64,000 bases of DNA from Paraspadella gotoi (Eukaryota; Chaetognatha). The notes below the pieces were generated by a model that saw only the letters and a list, made by a program, of their open reading frames with translations, did no database searches and had not been told where the DNA came from. The stretch covers positions 25,697,086 to 25,761,085 of the forward strand of contig CM119264.1 of assembly GCA_051294375.1 (NCBI GenBank). Reading direction: 5' to 3'. Of the stretch, positions 50,102 to 62,797 are shown one piece after another; positions within the stretch are counted from its first letter, which is position 1; every line of letters starts with the position of its first letter. The position numbers were made by a program, and so were the translations under genes.

Positions 50102-52227
50102 ACTATAAAAAAAAAAGGCCGAGCCATGAACGCGGCGTGAAAGTCCGGGAATAAGTAAAACGCGGAGAAACGACACTACACAACTCTGTACTCCACCATC
50201 CGCCAGCCCTTAAAAAAAATACTTAAAAAAAAAATAAATAAATAAATAAAAATTAAAAAAAAAAGAATTCAAAACAAAAAGACATCGACTCGAGGCAGCA
50301 TCGCGCGGGCAAAGATTTATTCGGGATTCAAAGCCGGCGTCGACTCTCGAAAGGAAGGCGCAATGAGTGAGACAGGAATTCATTAGAGATATAAAAGGCG
50401 GTTGAGACCGACGACACGACAGCACGACGACTCGAAGACCACGACGAAAGACCACGACGACGACGACGACGCTTTCATCATATTCTCCTCCATCTTCGCC
50501 GCCAGGACATCATCGTCTCACAACTGGATTCAGGTTCACGAGGAAAATTAACTCGAAAAAAGATGGCCGTCTCTTTCGCCGCGGCTTTGATTATGGAAAT
50601 CATGGAGAGAGAGAGAGAGAGATGAGAGAGAGATGGAGAGAGAGAGGAGAGAGAGAGAGAGCAGCAGAGAGACGGCGCATACACCATCTCTCTCTTTCTT
50701 TCTCCGACACGCGCGTGCGACTTAAGAGAAGGACATTTAAATGGACATAGCCGACGCCGTTAGAGGGACGATGAGTGTCGTGAAAACGTCGACGCGAGCG
50801 TAACGAGTGTAAACCAAACAGAGACGCATAAAATAATAGTAATGGCCGACGCTTCGTCCGCTTTCCCAAAACTCAGAATTCGCCGCCCTATAAAGACTTC
50901 ACTTTCAATTTTTTCCCCCCTTTTTTTTCTTTTAAAGGAGAAAGAAAGGCGAAATAAAGAAAGGAGAAGATTATTAGTTTCGAATCTATTCTAATATTTT
51001 TTCTTTGTAGTTTTTTTTTTTTTTTTTAATTTTTTTTACTTTAGCAAGTCGCGTGAAAAATTGAACCCATTATAGTTCCTATATTTCTCTCTCCTCTCTC
51101 CCTCTCTCTTTCTCTCCTCTCTTCTCTCTCTTCTCTCTCTCTCTCTCTCATCCTTCGTCTTCTCTCATTACTCTCTACTCTCTCGCCTCTCTCTCTCTCT
51201 CTTCTCTCTATACTCCTCTTCTTGCTCTACAATTGACAGACAACAGACCCAAAAGATGAAACGTCTCTTCCCGCGTAGAAGAAGGAAAGGACGAAGAAGG
51301 ACTTATTACAAAAATCGCAAAGAAGGTAAAAAGAAAGAAAAACCAATAATTGAGTTAACTCGCCTCTCTCCTCATCCTCTGCCAAGACGTTTCACCTCAA
51401 TTTTGACATCACCCGCCTCCATGTTGGAGAAAGTTATGTTTTTGACTCATCTCTCCTTTGCTCTTTTTCTTCTTTCTTTTCTTTCTCTCTTTCTTTCTTT
51501 TTTTTTCTTCCTCTCTCTTTTTTTTCTTTTTTCTCTTTTTTTTCTTTTTAATTCTTTCTTTTTTTTTTTGAAGTTTCCATCACCAGTTCTTTTTTTTTCT
51601 TTCTTACCTCATAACTCTTTCCTTCTTTCTGTGTTCTTTCCTTATTCCCCTCACTAAAAAACCTTTTTTCTCTTTCATTTTTCCCCACTTTTCATCAAAG
51701 ACTTTTCTTACGGTCCGTCTGTCGACTTTCTTCAATGCAAAATAAAAAAAAATCATCAGTATCTTGGATAGAGTTCAACCATTAACCACTTTAACATGTA
51801 TCTGAATGCATACCAGTGGAAGGGTTAGAGTCACGACTGGCTTACCTCAAGCTTACACTCAAAATGCTTACCACAAGCATAACTGGCGATCCCTGTAAAA
51901 CGTTTCAATTGCCATTCTAGAATAAGGATGTTTGCCTATTCGATCGCACGTTGCCTTTTTTTGCTACCTTTAAAGATTTTTCACAACTTTTTAAATATAT
52001 TTTGGGTTCCCATATCTTGGTCATTTAGTTCCACATCCATTTGCTTCCAATTTCGCCCTTTTCTCCCATTTCCAACCCCTAATCTCTTTTCTCGTTTTTT
52101 CCTTATTTTTTTTGCCAAAGTTTTGCCATTCTTGCTGTCGAAGTCTTTAGCGAATTTCCGCATTCCAGAGAAAGATAAAAGCTGCAATGAGCGACGGAAC
52201 AAATATCGGATGAAATTTGGTGGCCGA

Positions 52228-52500
52228 CATGTTGACAGCGCAGGTCCGACAATGCAGGACAGCGCCAGCGTCCGACATGCCGACAGCGGCAGGTCCAACA
52301 TGGGACAGCGCCAGGTCGACATGGGACAGAGCAGAGTCCGACATGGGACAGTAGCAGGTCCGACATGGGACAGAGCAGCGTCCGACATGGCGACAGAGCA
52401 GGCTACGACATGCGGACAGACAGGTCCGACCATGGGACAGAGCAGGTCCGATATGGACAGCGCAGCGCTCAAAACATGGGACAGAGAATTCCGACACGTA
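52228..52500. repeat. 21-bp minisatellite, noisy copy
   Basis: About 12-13 units with GACATG and GACAG cores and irregular spacing caused by inserted bases. The regular version is at 58709-58990. Confidence 0.8.
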
Positions 52501-52633
52501 GTAAAAAAAGCCTAAATTTAACTTAATTAAAATTCTGAAAGCTTGCAGGAATGAACAATGTGTTTTACTAATGAACATTAATGTATGAAAAAATTGTATT
52601 ATAATTTATTGAATTTTTTTTGCAGCGAGGCTA

Positions 52634-52990
52634 TATTATATATAGTTAACATAACCCTATAATGTTACAATTTCAAAAATGTCTTTTCTATAACATTTTT
52701 TTTGCATGATTGGATTAGTCCAAAAAGTTGATAAAACGAAAGTTTACCTCTTTTTTTAAACATTTCTTCAATAAGTGGTCAAAATCAAAAAAAAAATTAT
52801 ATTTTAAGCTAAAAAGAATTTTTTTTATATTCAATTTAGTTTTTTTATATAATTTAACTTAATGAAAAAATTTTTAAAAATGATGAGTTATATTTTCTTA
52901 GCTTGTTAAGAAATTAGCTAAGAATTAGCTTAGCTATTTTTCTAGTCCATTTTAAAAAAATTTAGTATTTTTAAGGATAGTACTGATATT
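52634..52990. mobile_element. Foldback element, second family member, noisy copy
   Basis: Same element as 59127-59460, with left end near TATAGTTAACATAACCCT and right end AAGGATAGTACT. Extra bases have degraded both arms. Confidence 0.5.
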
Positions 52991-53387
52991 ATAATGTTCC
53001 TAATAGCATGACAAATTTGCATAGGTCTATGACCTCCATGCCCTCGAAATGCAGCAATATAAAAATCAGTCATCGACGTCTCTTATCTTCAGTCACCAAA
53101 AAAAACTGAATCTGACGATATTTTCCGACCATAAAAAAGATTCGCGAATGCATCACCCAATGGTGGCAGGTTCTCTATTTCCTCTCTCTCTCTCTCTCTC
53201 TCCTCTCTCTCTACTCTCTCTCTCTCTCTCTCTCTCCCTCTTCTCTCTCATACTCTCTCTCTCTCTCCATTGTTACCAATGGGCCAAGGAGAGAGGGAAA
53301 CACAACGACATTACTTCCGATGCTTTTAAGATTCTGACCGGAATCGCCTTCCTGCGATCATTTCTCAGCAGAAAGGATAAACCTTTC

Positions 53388-53477
<90 letters not shown>

Positions 53478-53799
53478 CCGCCAGCCGCAATCCATCCCCA
53501 ACGGCCGATGGCCAGCAAATTCTGCGTTCTTCAGCGACATAAAAAAAAAGGAAAGAAAAATATGCTTGCACGACTTTAGCCTTTCGGATTTCTCACCTCC
53601 TCTTCTCATCGTCGTCACGTCGTCCGTGCGTTTTCGTCCATCGTTCGTCAATTTTCGTCGTCTATTCATCTTCTTTTGTCGACGTCTTTGTTCATCATTT
53701 GTCATTTGTCTTTGTCCTCATTGTTTCTATAATTAGTTCAAAAAATTAATATTTTTCTAACACTAAGTTGAAAACAAACCTATTCTCTTTCTCTCTCTC

Positions 53800-53837
<38 letters not shown>

Positions 53838-54227
53838 ACCTCTCTCAACAACTCAAACTAGAGTCGTGATTTCTTGATTTCCTTCCAATTTTCAACCGCC
53901 TTCTAATGACCTTTCCTTTCCCTAAAATACGTTCCACCCAATAACGAGATAGAATTCTTAACCTTTCACCCAACTCTTTTAAATTAAATCTACTGACTCT
54001 CACTCTCGCTCTGCTCAATCTTTAGCCTAATCCACGAAATAACAGTGCCTGACTGACTCGGAACTCGCCCTTACTCTCCACTGGAATACGAAAAAAGGAG
54101 GCGGGGGGGAAAGCGGAAAAAGGAGGGGGGAAAAAAGGGAAAAGATTGTAACTCATGTTTTCTCTATTATATTTTCTCACTGGAGTCTTAAGGAATATGC
54201 GACGAGAGAGGAGAGAGGAGAGAGGAG

Positions 54228-54259
<32 letters not shown>

Positions 54260-56585
54260 TAAGAAAGAGGAGAGAGAAGAGAGAGAGAGAAGTGTGTGAT
54301 TTTAACACTGTTCCTCCAAACTCAATGTTTAAAAACATTTTCACATGACATTAGAATCATCCTTGACAAGGCTTGTTTATCGCGTCAAAGTTGCTTGCGA
54401 TCCGACTCTCCCATGTTTGCTTGCCCTAATTTATGTTTTAAGGTTTCCAGAAACCTTCGGTGAATTCCCGATTGCGAGCTGACTCAGAAATGTTTTTTGT
54501 CTCAGAGTCAAGTGATTGGGCTGATCAGATCTTGGCGATTATAAACCAAAAATTTTGTCACGGTTTTTCTCAAACGTGACTTGTATGATTGTGAAAACTT
54601 TATTTTCCTGAGTTTACAATAATTGATATTCCCTTTACAATGAAAACACCACAAACGACGTTAAAAAAAAATGCGTGAAAAAGGAATAAAAGGAAAATGA
54701 ACAAAAAATATCGACTTTTCGACGAAGAATCAGAAAAAGAAATAGGAAAAAAAAGAAAATAGAAAAAAAAAAGGAAAAGGAAAAAAAAAAGAAGGAGACT
54801 CATTCTCACTGAATCATAGGCGGAGAATTAAAGAGAGAAAAATAAGGAGCATAAAAGAGAGAAAGAAATAAAAGTTGAGTAGAACCCAAAAATCGTGGGG
54901 GAGAGAAAGTGAGTTGAGGCGAGCAAATTGCCATTATCTGGAAATTTGATCCAGTTTCGTGCTGCAAAACACTCCAAAACGAATAATCATTTCAAAAACT
55001 GAGTTACTTATATTGAAGGGAGAGAGAACCAGTTCGTGATTAGGGACATGAAATAAAAACGAAAATTGAACAGGGCAAGAAAAAAATGAAAAAGATTTTA
55101 GTGGAAATTTTTTAAAAGATATACATCTTTATTTTTTATAAGTGACGCCTCATTTCCCGTTTAGAAAAAAACAAGTATATCACAAAGGGATTTTAGGGAA
55201 GGTGAAACTCTTTAAATTTTAAATACAATACAATTATGTCGAATAATAATAAAATTCTATTCAAAGCATTTTTTGTCTTTACTTCTCTATATCTTTTCTA
55301 TTTTTTTAAAATTCATATTTTCTTTCTTTTTCTTTTACTTTTTCCCCTTTCTTATCCTTTTTCTTTTCTGCTCCTTTCCTTTTTCTTTTCCTTTCCTTTC
55401 CTTACCCAGGGTCGTCGATCCTCGAAGGAACAAATCTGATTTCGCGTACAATTCGGGTAGGGATCAAAAGTCTTCACAGATAAGAATTTGATCCAACGCA
55501 AACCCGAATTTGACGTCACTTTCGTAGGCGACGTCGTCCGTCGTCGTGTCGTCGTTTCTCGCCTCTCAGTCGCTTCGATGTTCCATCGTTTGTGGTTTCC
55601 ATAAACAGAAGAATTGAATACAAACGCGACCCCTAAATTCTAGACATCAGTCTCGTCGTCGTCTTTGATCGTATTCATTGTCTTTCGTCTTTGTCATCTT
55701 CTTCGTCTTCGTCTCTTCATTCCGTCTTCGTCCGGTCTTCTTCAAACGGATACTTTTTCCCTTACAATCCTCTTGTGTCGACTTCTCGCTGGCAACAATT
55801 TTTTCAACCAAGTTATGGTCTACTTAAGTTCGGTTTTAAATACCGTCGTAGTTACTCAAGTCGTTAATGATCGGTTCCGCAACCGTTTCTGTCGTCGTCG
55901 TTCGTCGTTATCGAGGTTTTTATCGTCGTTGCATACCGTCTGTCGGTCGTCGTTCTCAGCGTCATTTTTTTTCCGTAGTCATTATTGTTGAGACATGGTC
56001 ACTGAGTTGCATGTTATTTTGTTGGCTTGAATTATTTTGCTATTTGATATTTGCGCTTTCGCTTCAAATCTTTTTTGCAGAAAAATTTAGCCCGCATAGT
56101 GCGCTATAGAAATTTTATCCGCTGCTTAATAAGACCACTTTGAAGTGAGATTGCTGTGCTAGTGAGATTATCTAGTTTTGCTTATTGCAAATTAAAAAGC
56201 TAAGCAAATCACGTGAATTGAAGACGGATCATCTTTGACTACTGCAGGCGAGATACTTTACATCCCTCAAATGAAATGATGATAATATTCTTCTTTATTT
56301 GTCGTTGTTACCTTCGTCGTTTTCGTCATTCCGTCGTGTACTGCGTCGTCTTTGTCGTCTCTTCGTTCTTCTCTTAATCGTCGCCATTGCTCGTCGTCGT
56401 CGTCGTCTTTGTCAACTTCATCATCACGACTCGATCGTCACTTATTTCTGAAACACCTGATCTTTTTCCTCTTTTCAATAAAAATATTAAATCTCTCTTT
56501 CAAACGCTTTCTTCCTTCTCCAACTCAGCCAATCAATATCCGCTCCCCTGACCAACTCCGACACACACAAGCTCCCCACACTACC

Positions 56586-56725
56586 TTTGCGTTCTGCCAC
56601 ACCGATCTTCGGCAACAACTCTCTTTCCTCGTCCGTTAACTTTCTTTTTCGTATTTAATCAAGCGGACTTTACTCTCCGCTACTTCTCCCCTCTCCTTCA
56701 TCTAATCTACTCTCTTGGTGTGTGT
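56586..56725. other. Sequence extending past the end of copy 2
   Basis: Copy 1 of block C continues about 140 bases beyond the point where copy 2 stops at the 10-N gap (62968-62977). It probably holds bases missing there, but it does not visibly reach the sequence on the far side of that gap. Confidence 0.55.
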
Positions 56726-56750
56726 NNNNNNNNNNNNNNNNNNNNNNNNN
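56726..56750. other. Assembly gap of 25 N between copies of block C
   Basis: A placeholder-sized gap. The right side restarts at the equivalent of 50122, so this is an overlap of about 6.3 kb rather than a gap. Confidence 0.85.
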
Positions 56751-57002
56751 AGCCATGAACGCGGCGTGAAAGTCCGGGAATAAGTAAACGGGAGAAACGA
56801 CACTACCAACTCTGTACTCCGACCATCCGCAGCCCTAAAAAANNNNNNNNNNNNNNNNNNNNNNNNNNNNNNNNNNNNNNNNNNNNNNNNNNNNNNNNNN
56901 NNNNNNNNNNNNNNNNNNNNNNNNNNAAGATTTATTCGGATTCCGCCGGCGTCGACTCTCGAAAGGAAGGCGCAATGAGTGAGACAGGAATTCATTTAGA
57001 GA

Positions 57003-57010
57003 TATAAAAG
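57003..57010 (+). promoter_or_regulatory. TATA box candidate
   Basis: TATAAAAG, present also in the other copy at 50390-50397. Upstream lies CGCAATGAGTGAGAC, which resembles C/EBP and AP-1 type sites. Downstream lie an ACG triplet run, a CpG-rich segment and an ATG in good context at 57170, which opens only eight codons before TGA. A core-promoter role is plausible from the motif alone, but no initiator or long exon is visible. Confidence 0.3.
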
Positions 57011-57018
57011 GCGGTTGA

Positions 57019-57082
57019 AGACGACGACGACGACGACGACGACGAAGACCACGACGAAGACCACGACGACGACGACGACGAC
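57019..57082. repeat. ACG triplet repeat
   Basis: GAC units with CAC variants, also in the other copy at about 50400-50470. Confidence 0.92.
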
Positions 57083-57203
57083 GCTTTATCGATATCTCCT
57101 TCCATCTTCGCCGCCAGGACTCATCGTCTCACAACTGGATTCAGGTTCACGAGAAATTAACTCGAAAAGATGGCGTCTCTTTCGCCGCGGCTTTGATATT
57201 GAA

Positions 57204-57206
<3 letters not shown>

Positions 57207-57274
<68 letters not shown>
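57207..57274. repeat. (GA)n microsatellite
   Basis: Pure GA run. The other copy (50601-50666) has it interrupted by TGAGA and GGAGA units. Confidence 0.95.
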
Positions 57275-57276
<2 letters not shown>

Positions 57277-58708
57277 GGCGCATACACTCTCTCTCTTTCT
57301 TTCTCCGACACGCGCGTGCGACTAAGAGAAGGACATTTAAATGGACATAGCGACGCCGTTAGAGGGACGTGAGTGTCGTGAAAGGTCGACGCGAGCGTAA
57401 CGAGTGTAAACAAACAGAGACGCATAAAAAATAGTAATGGCCGACGCTTCGTCCGCTCCAACTCAGACGCTTCGTCCGCTCNNNNNNNNNNNNNNNNNNN
57501 NNNNNNNNNNNNNNNNNNNNNNNNNNNNNNNNNNNNNNNNNNNNNNNNNNNNNNNNNNNNNNNNNNNNNNNNNNNNNNNNNNNNNNNNNNNNNNNNNNNN
57601 NNNNNNNNNNNNNNNNNNNNNNNNNNNNNNNNNNNNNNNNNNNNNNNNNNNNNNNNNNNNNNNNNNNNNNNNNNNNNNNNNNNNNNNNNNNNNNNNNNNN
57701 NNNNNNNNNNNNNNNNNNNNNNNNNNNNNNNNNNNNNNNNNNNNNNNNNNNNNNNNNNNNNNNNNNNNNNNNNNNNNNNNNNNNNNNNNNNNNNNNNNNA
57801 GAAGAAGGAAAGGACGAAGAAGACTTATTACAAAAATCGAAAGAAGGTAAAAAGAAAGAAAAACCAATAATGAGTTACTCGCCTCTCTCCTCATCCTCTG
57901 CCAAAGACTTCACCTCAATTTTGACATCACCCGCCCCATGTGAGAAAGTTATGTTTTTGACTCATCTCTCCTTTGCTCTCTTTCTTCTTTCTTTCTTTCT
58001 CTCTGTCTTTCTTTTTTTCTTCCTCTCTCTTTTTTTCTTTTTTTCTCTTTTTTTTCTTTTTATTCTTTTCTTTTTTTTTGAGTTTCCATCACCAGTTCTT
58101 TTTTTCTTTCTTACCTCATACTCTTTCCTTCTTTCTGTGTCTTCCTTATTCCCCTCACTAAAAAAACCTTTTTTCTCTTTCATTTTTTCCCACTTTTCAT
58201 CAAAGACTTTTCTTAATCGGTCCGTCCTGTCGACTTTCCTTCAATGCAAAAGAAAAAAAAATCAACAGTATCTTGGGATAGAGTTCAACATTAACCATCT
58301 TTAACAGTATCTGAATGATACAGGTTGGAGGGGTTAGAGTCACGATGGCTTACCTCAAGCTTACCTCAATGCTTACCACAAGCATAACTGGCGATCCCTG
58401 TAAACGTTTTCAATTGCATTCTAGAATGAGGATGTTGCTATCGATCGAGTTGCCTTTTTTGCTACTTTTTTAAAGATTTTTCACAACTTTTTAAATATAT
58501 TTTGGGTTCGCATATCTGGTCTTTAGTTCCACATCCATTTGCTTCCATTTCGCCCTTTTCTCCGTCCATTTCCAACCCTAATCTCTTTTCTCGTTTTTCC
58601 TTTTTTTTTTGCAAAGTTGCGATTCTTGCTGTCGAAGTCTTTAGGATTTCGATCCAGAGAAAGATAAAGCTGCATGACCGACGGAACAAATATCGGATGA
58701 AATTTGGT

Positions 58709-58990
58709 GGCCGACATGTGACAGCGCAGGTCCGACATGGGACAGCGCAGGTCCGACATGGGACAGCGCAGGTCCGACATGGGACAGCGCAGGTCCGACA
58801 TGGGACAGCGCAGGTCCGACATGGGACAGAGCAGGTCCGACATGGGACAGAGCAGGTCCGACATGGGACAGAGCAGGTCCGACATGGGACAGAGCAGGTA
58901 CGACATGGGACAGAGCAGGTCCGACATGGGACAGAGCAGGTCCGATATGGGACAGCGTAGGCTCAACATGGGACAGAGAATGTCCGACAC
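58709..58990. repeat. 21-bp minisatellite, 13 units
   Basis: Thirteen 21-base units from 58709 to 58981 plus a partial one, with core GTCCGACATGGGACAG. Units 1-5 end GCGCAG, units 6-11 end GAGCAG, and the last two are degenerate (GTCCGATATGG, then GCTCAACATGG). One unit carries GTACGAC. Because 21 is a multiple of three and the unit has no stop in any phase, all six frames are open. Plus-strand readings are MGQRRSD, VRHGTAQ and PTWDSAG repeats. The open frames of 152 and 155 codons here are therefore expected without selection. The clustering of unit variants points to local expansion of neighbouring units. Confidence 0.9.
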
Positions 58991-59126
58991 GTAGTAAAAA
59001 GTCTAAATTTAACTTAAATTAAAATTCTGAAAGTGAGGAATGAACAATGTTGTACTAATGAACATTAATGTATGAAAAAATTGTATTATAATTTTTGAAT
59101 TTTTTGCAGGAGGCTATATTTATATA

Positions 59127-59460
59127 TAGTACTAACCCTATAAATGTTACAATTTCAAAATGTTTTTTTATAACATTTTTTTGCAGATTTGGATTAGTCA
59201 AAAAAGTTGATAAAACGAAGTTTAACTCTTTTTTTAAACATTCCTTCATTAAGTTGGTCAAAAATCCAAAAAAATTATGTTTTAAGCTAAAAAGAATTTT
59301 TTTATATTCAATTTAGTTTTTTTATAATTTTTAACTTACTTAATGAAAAAAATTTTAAAAATGAGTTATATTTTCTTAGCTTTTGACGAGAAATTTAAAT
59401 CTGACATAAAAATTAAGAAAAGTCCATTTTAAAAATTTAGTATTTTTAAGGATAGTACTA
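59127..59460. mobile_element. Foldback element, second family member
   Basis: The left end TAGTACTAACCCT (59127-59139) pairs with AAGGATAGTACTA (59448-59460), and outside these TATATA extends the pairing. Internally TTCATTAAGT pairs with ACTTAATGAA, while the rest of the arms pair only weakly. Left-end motif, size (about 335 bases) and internal words such as AAGTTGATAAAA and TTCATTAAG-GGTCAAA agree with the element at 36560-36912. No coding capacity. The TA-rich flanks would suit a TA-targeting transposon, but a target duplication cannot be distinguished. Confidence 0.6.
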
Positions 59461-59647
59461 TATATAATGTTCCCTAATGCATGACAAATTGGCATGACTT
59501 GACCTCCATGCCCTCTGAAATGCACGCAATATAAAAATCAGTCATCGACGTCTTTATCTTCAGTCACCTAAAAAAACTGAATCTGACGATATTTCCGACC
59601 ATAAAAAGATTCGGAATGCTCACCCAATGGTGAGGTTCTCTATTTCC

Positions 59648-59673
59648 TCTCTCTCTCTCTCTCTCTCCTCTCT

Positions 59674-59717
<44 letters not shown>

Positions 59718-59871
59718 ACTCTCTCTCTCTCTCCATTGTTCCAAGGCCAAGTGAGAGAGGGAAACACAACGACATTACTTCGATGCTTTTAATGATTTGA
59801 CGGAATCGCCTCCTGCGATCATTCTCAGCAGAAAGCATAAACCTTTCTCTCTCTCTCCTTCTCTCTCTCTC

Positions 59872-59929
<58 letters not shown>

Positions 59930-59931
59930 GC
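59648..59931. repeat. Paired (CT)n tracts
   Basis: Two CT tracts, 59648-59735 and 59844-59931, in the same orientation and separated by about 110 bases of mixed sequence. Copies at 53178-53270 and 53383-53478. Confidence 0.93.
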
Positions 59932-60047
59932 CAGCCGACCAATCCATCCCAACGCCGATGGCCAGCAAATTCTGCGTTCTTCAGCGACATAAAAAAAAAG
60001 GAAAAAAATGCTTGCACAGACTTTAGCCTTCGGATTTCTCACCTCCT

Positions 60048-60145
60048 CTTCGTCATCGTCGTCGTCGTCGTCGTTTTCGTCATCGTCGTCATTTTCGTCG
60101 TCTTTCATCTTCTTTGTCGACGTCTTTGTCATCATTGTCATTGTC
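60048..60145. repeat. (CGT)n triplet repeat
   Basis: CGT and CAT units. In copy 1 of block C the same place (about 53605-53705) is interrupted by extra bases. Confidence 0.9.
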
Positions 60146-60227
60146 TTTGTCCTCATGTTCTATAATTATCAAAAATTAATCATTTTTCTAAACTAAGTGA
60201 AACAAACCTATTCTCTTTCTCTCTCTC

Positions 60228-60265
<38 letters not shown>

Positions 60266-61920
60266 ACTCTCTCAACAACTCAAACTAGAGTCGTGATTTC
60301 TTGATTTCCTTCCAATTTTCAACCGCTCTAATTGACCTTTCCTTTCCCTAAAAAACGTCCACCAATAACGAGAGAGAATTCTAACCTCACCCAACTCTTT
60401 AATTTAAATTCGACTGACTCTCACTCTCGCTCTGCTCAATCTTTAGCCTAATCCCGAAATCAGTGCCTGACCTTGACCTCGGAACTTCGCCCTTACTCTC
60501 CACTGGAATACGAAAAAAGGAGGGGGGGGAAAGCGGAAAAAGAGGGGGAAAAAGCGGAAAGATTTAGAACTCATGTTTTCTCTATTATATTTCTCACTGG
60601 AGTCATTAAGGAATATCGAGAGAGAGGAGAAGAGAGAGGAGAAGAGAAGAGAGGAGAGAGAGAGAGAGAGAGGAGATCTGAGAGGAGAGAGAAGAGAAGA
60701 GAGAAAGTGTGTGATTTTAACACTGTTCCTCCAAACTCAATGTTTAAAAACATTTTCACATGACATAGAATCATCCTTTGACAAAGCTTTTTTATCGGGT
60801 CAAAGTTGCTTGCGATCCGACTCTGCCATTTGCTTCCCTAATTTATGTTTAAGGTTTCCAGAAACCTTCGGTGAATTCCCGATGCCGAGTGACCTCGAAA
60901 TGTTTTTGTCTCGAGAGTCAAGTGATTGGCTGATCCAGATCTTTGGCTGATTATAAACCAAAATTTTGTACGGTTTTTTCTCAAACGTGAGCTTGTATGA
61001 TTGTGAAAACTTTATTCCTGAGTTTACAATATTGATATTCCCTTTCAATGAAACACCACAAACCGACGTTAAAAAAAATGGTGAAAAAGGAATAAAAGGA
61101 AAATGACAAAAATATCGACTTTTCGACGAAGAATCAGAAAAAAAGGAAATAGGAAAAAAAAAGGAAATAGAAAAAAAAAGGAAAGGAAAAAAAGAAGGAG
61201 ACTCATTCTCACTGAATCATAGGCGGAGAATTAAAGAGAGAAAAATAAGGAGATAAAAGAGAGAGAAATAAAGTGAGTAGAACGCAAAAAGCGTGGGGGA
61301 GAGAAAGTGAGTTGAGGGAGAAATTGTCATTATCTGGAAATTTGATCCAGTTTCGTGCTGCAGACACTCAAAACGAATAATCATTTCAGAAAGTGAGTTA
61401 CTTATATTGAAGGGAGGAGAACAGTCGTGATTAGGGAATGAAATAAAAACGAAAATTGAACAGGGCAAGAAAAATGAAAAAGATTTTAGTGGAAATTTTT
61501 TAAAAGATATACATCTTTATTTTATAAGTGACGCCTCATTTCCCGTTTAGAAGAAAACAAGTTATCACAAAGGGATTTTAGGGAAGGTGAAACTCTTTAA
61601 ATTTTAATCAATACAATTATGTCGAATAATAATAAATTCTATTCAAAGCATTTTTTTGTCTTTACATCTCTATTTCTTTTCTATTTTTTTAAATTTCATT
61701 ATTTTCTTTCTTTTTTTTTTCTTTTCTTTTTTTTTCCCCTTTTCTTATCCTTTTTCTTTTCTTGCTCCTTTCCTTTTTCTTTTCCTTTCCTTTCCTTACC
61801 CAGGGTCGCGATCCTCGAAGGAAACCAAATCTGATTTCGTACAAATTTCGGTTGGGATCAAAAGTCTTCACAGATAAGAATTGAATCCAACGCAAACCCG
61901 AGATTTGACGTCACTTTCGT

Positions 61921-62340
61921 AGTCGACGTCGTCGTCGTCGTCGTCGTCGTTTTCGCCTTCTCAGTTCGCTTCGTGTTCATCGTTTGTTGTGGTTTCCATA
62001 AACAGAAGAATTGAATCAAACGCGACCCTAAATTCTGACATCAGTCTCGTCGTCGTCTTTGTCGTATTCATTGTCTTCGTCTTTGTCATCTTCTTCGTCT
62101 TCGTCGTCTTCATCGTCGCGTCCGTCTTCTTCAACGGATACTTTTTCCTTACTCCTCTTGTTGTCGACATCTCGCTGGCAACAATTTTCAACCAAGTTAT
62201 GGTCTACTTAACGTTCGTTTTAAATACCGTCGTAGTTCTCAAGTCGTTAATTGATCGTCGCAACCGTTTCTGTCGTCGTCGTCGTCGTTATCGAGGTTTT
62301 TATCGTCGTTGATACCGTCGTGGTCGTCGTTCTCAGCGTC
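61921..62340. repeat. CGT triplet repeat cluster
   Basis: Several CGT runs (61921-61953, 62045-62120, 62268-62336) with short mixed spacers. Val-rich frames over this region are its translation. Confidence 0.88.
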
Positions 62341-62695
62341 ATTTTTTTCCGTAGTCATTATTGTTGAGACTGTCACTGAGTTGCATGTTATTTTGTTGGC
62401 TTTGAATATTTGCTATTTGATATTTGCTGCTTCGCTTCAAATCTTTTTTGCAGAGAAAATTTGCTGATAGTTGCGCTATAGAAATTTATCGGTGCTTATA
62501 AGAGATATATTAGTGCTTATAAGAGACTTTGAATTTTTTAAACCATTGCTAGTGAGATTTTATCCTAGTTTTGCCATATGCAATTAAAAGCTAGGCAAAT
62601 CACGTGAATTGAAGACGGATTACCTTTGACTACGGCAGGGAGATACTTTACATCCCTCAAATGAAATGATATATTCTTCTTATTTGTCGTTGTAC

Positions 62696-62797
62696 TCTTC
62701 GTCGTTTTCGTCATCGTCGTTGTCTGCGTCGTCTTTGTCGTCCCTGTCGTCTTCATCTTAATCGTCGCCATTGTCGTCGTCGTCGTCGTCTTTGTCA
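62696..62797. repeat. CGT triplet repeat cluster
   Basis: CGT units with CTT and CAT variants near the end of block C. Confidence 0.88.

Larger units (their letters stand above)
50122..56725. repeat. Block C, copy 1
   Basis: Matches 56751-62967 from AGCCATGAACGCGGCGTGAA onward in the same order. It is several per cent longer because of extra bases, and it crosses positions that are N in copy 2. It ends at a 25-N gap. It contains GA/CT tracts at 50601-50666, 51080-51215, 53178-53270, 53383-53478, 53786-53852 and 54203-54293. No gene seen. Confidence 0.9.

Noticed and set aside
58502-58990. Repeat protein with seven-residue units, on either strand
   Set aside because: The 21-bp unit lacks stops in all six frames, so open frames are automatic, and the noisy copy at 52228-52500 does not keep one phase.
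58709-58990. CRISPR array
   Set aside because: Units are directly adjacent, with no unique spacers between repeats, and the surrounding DNA looks eukaryotic.
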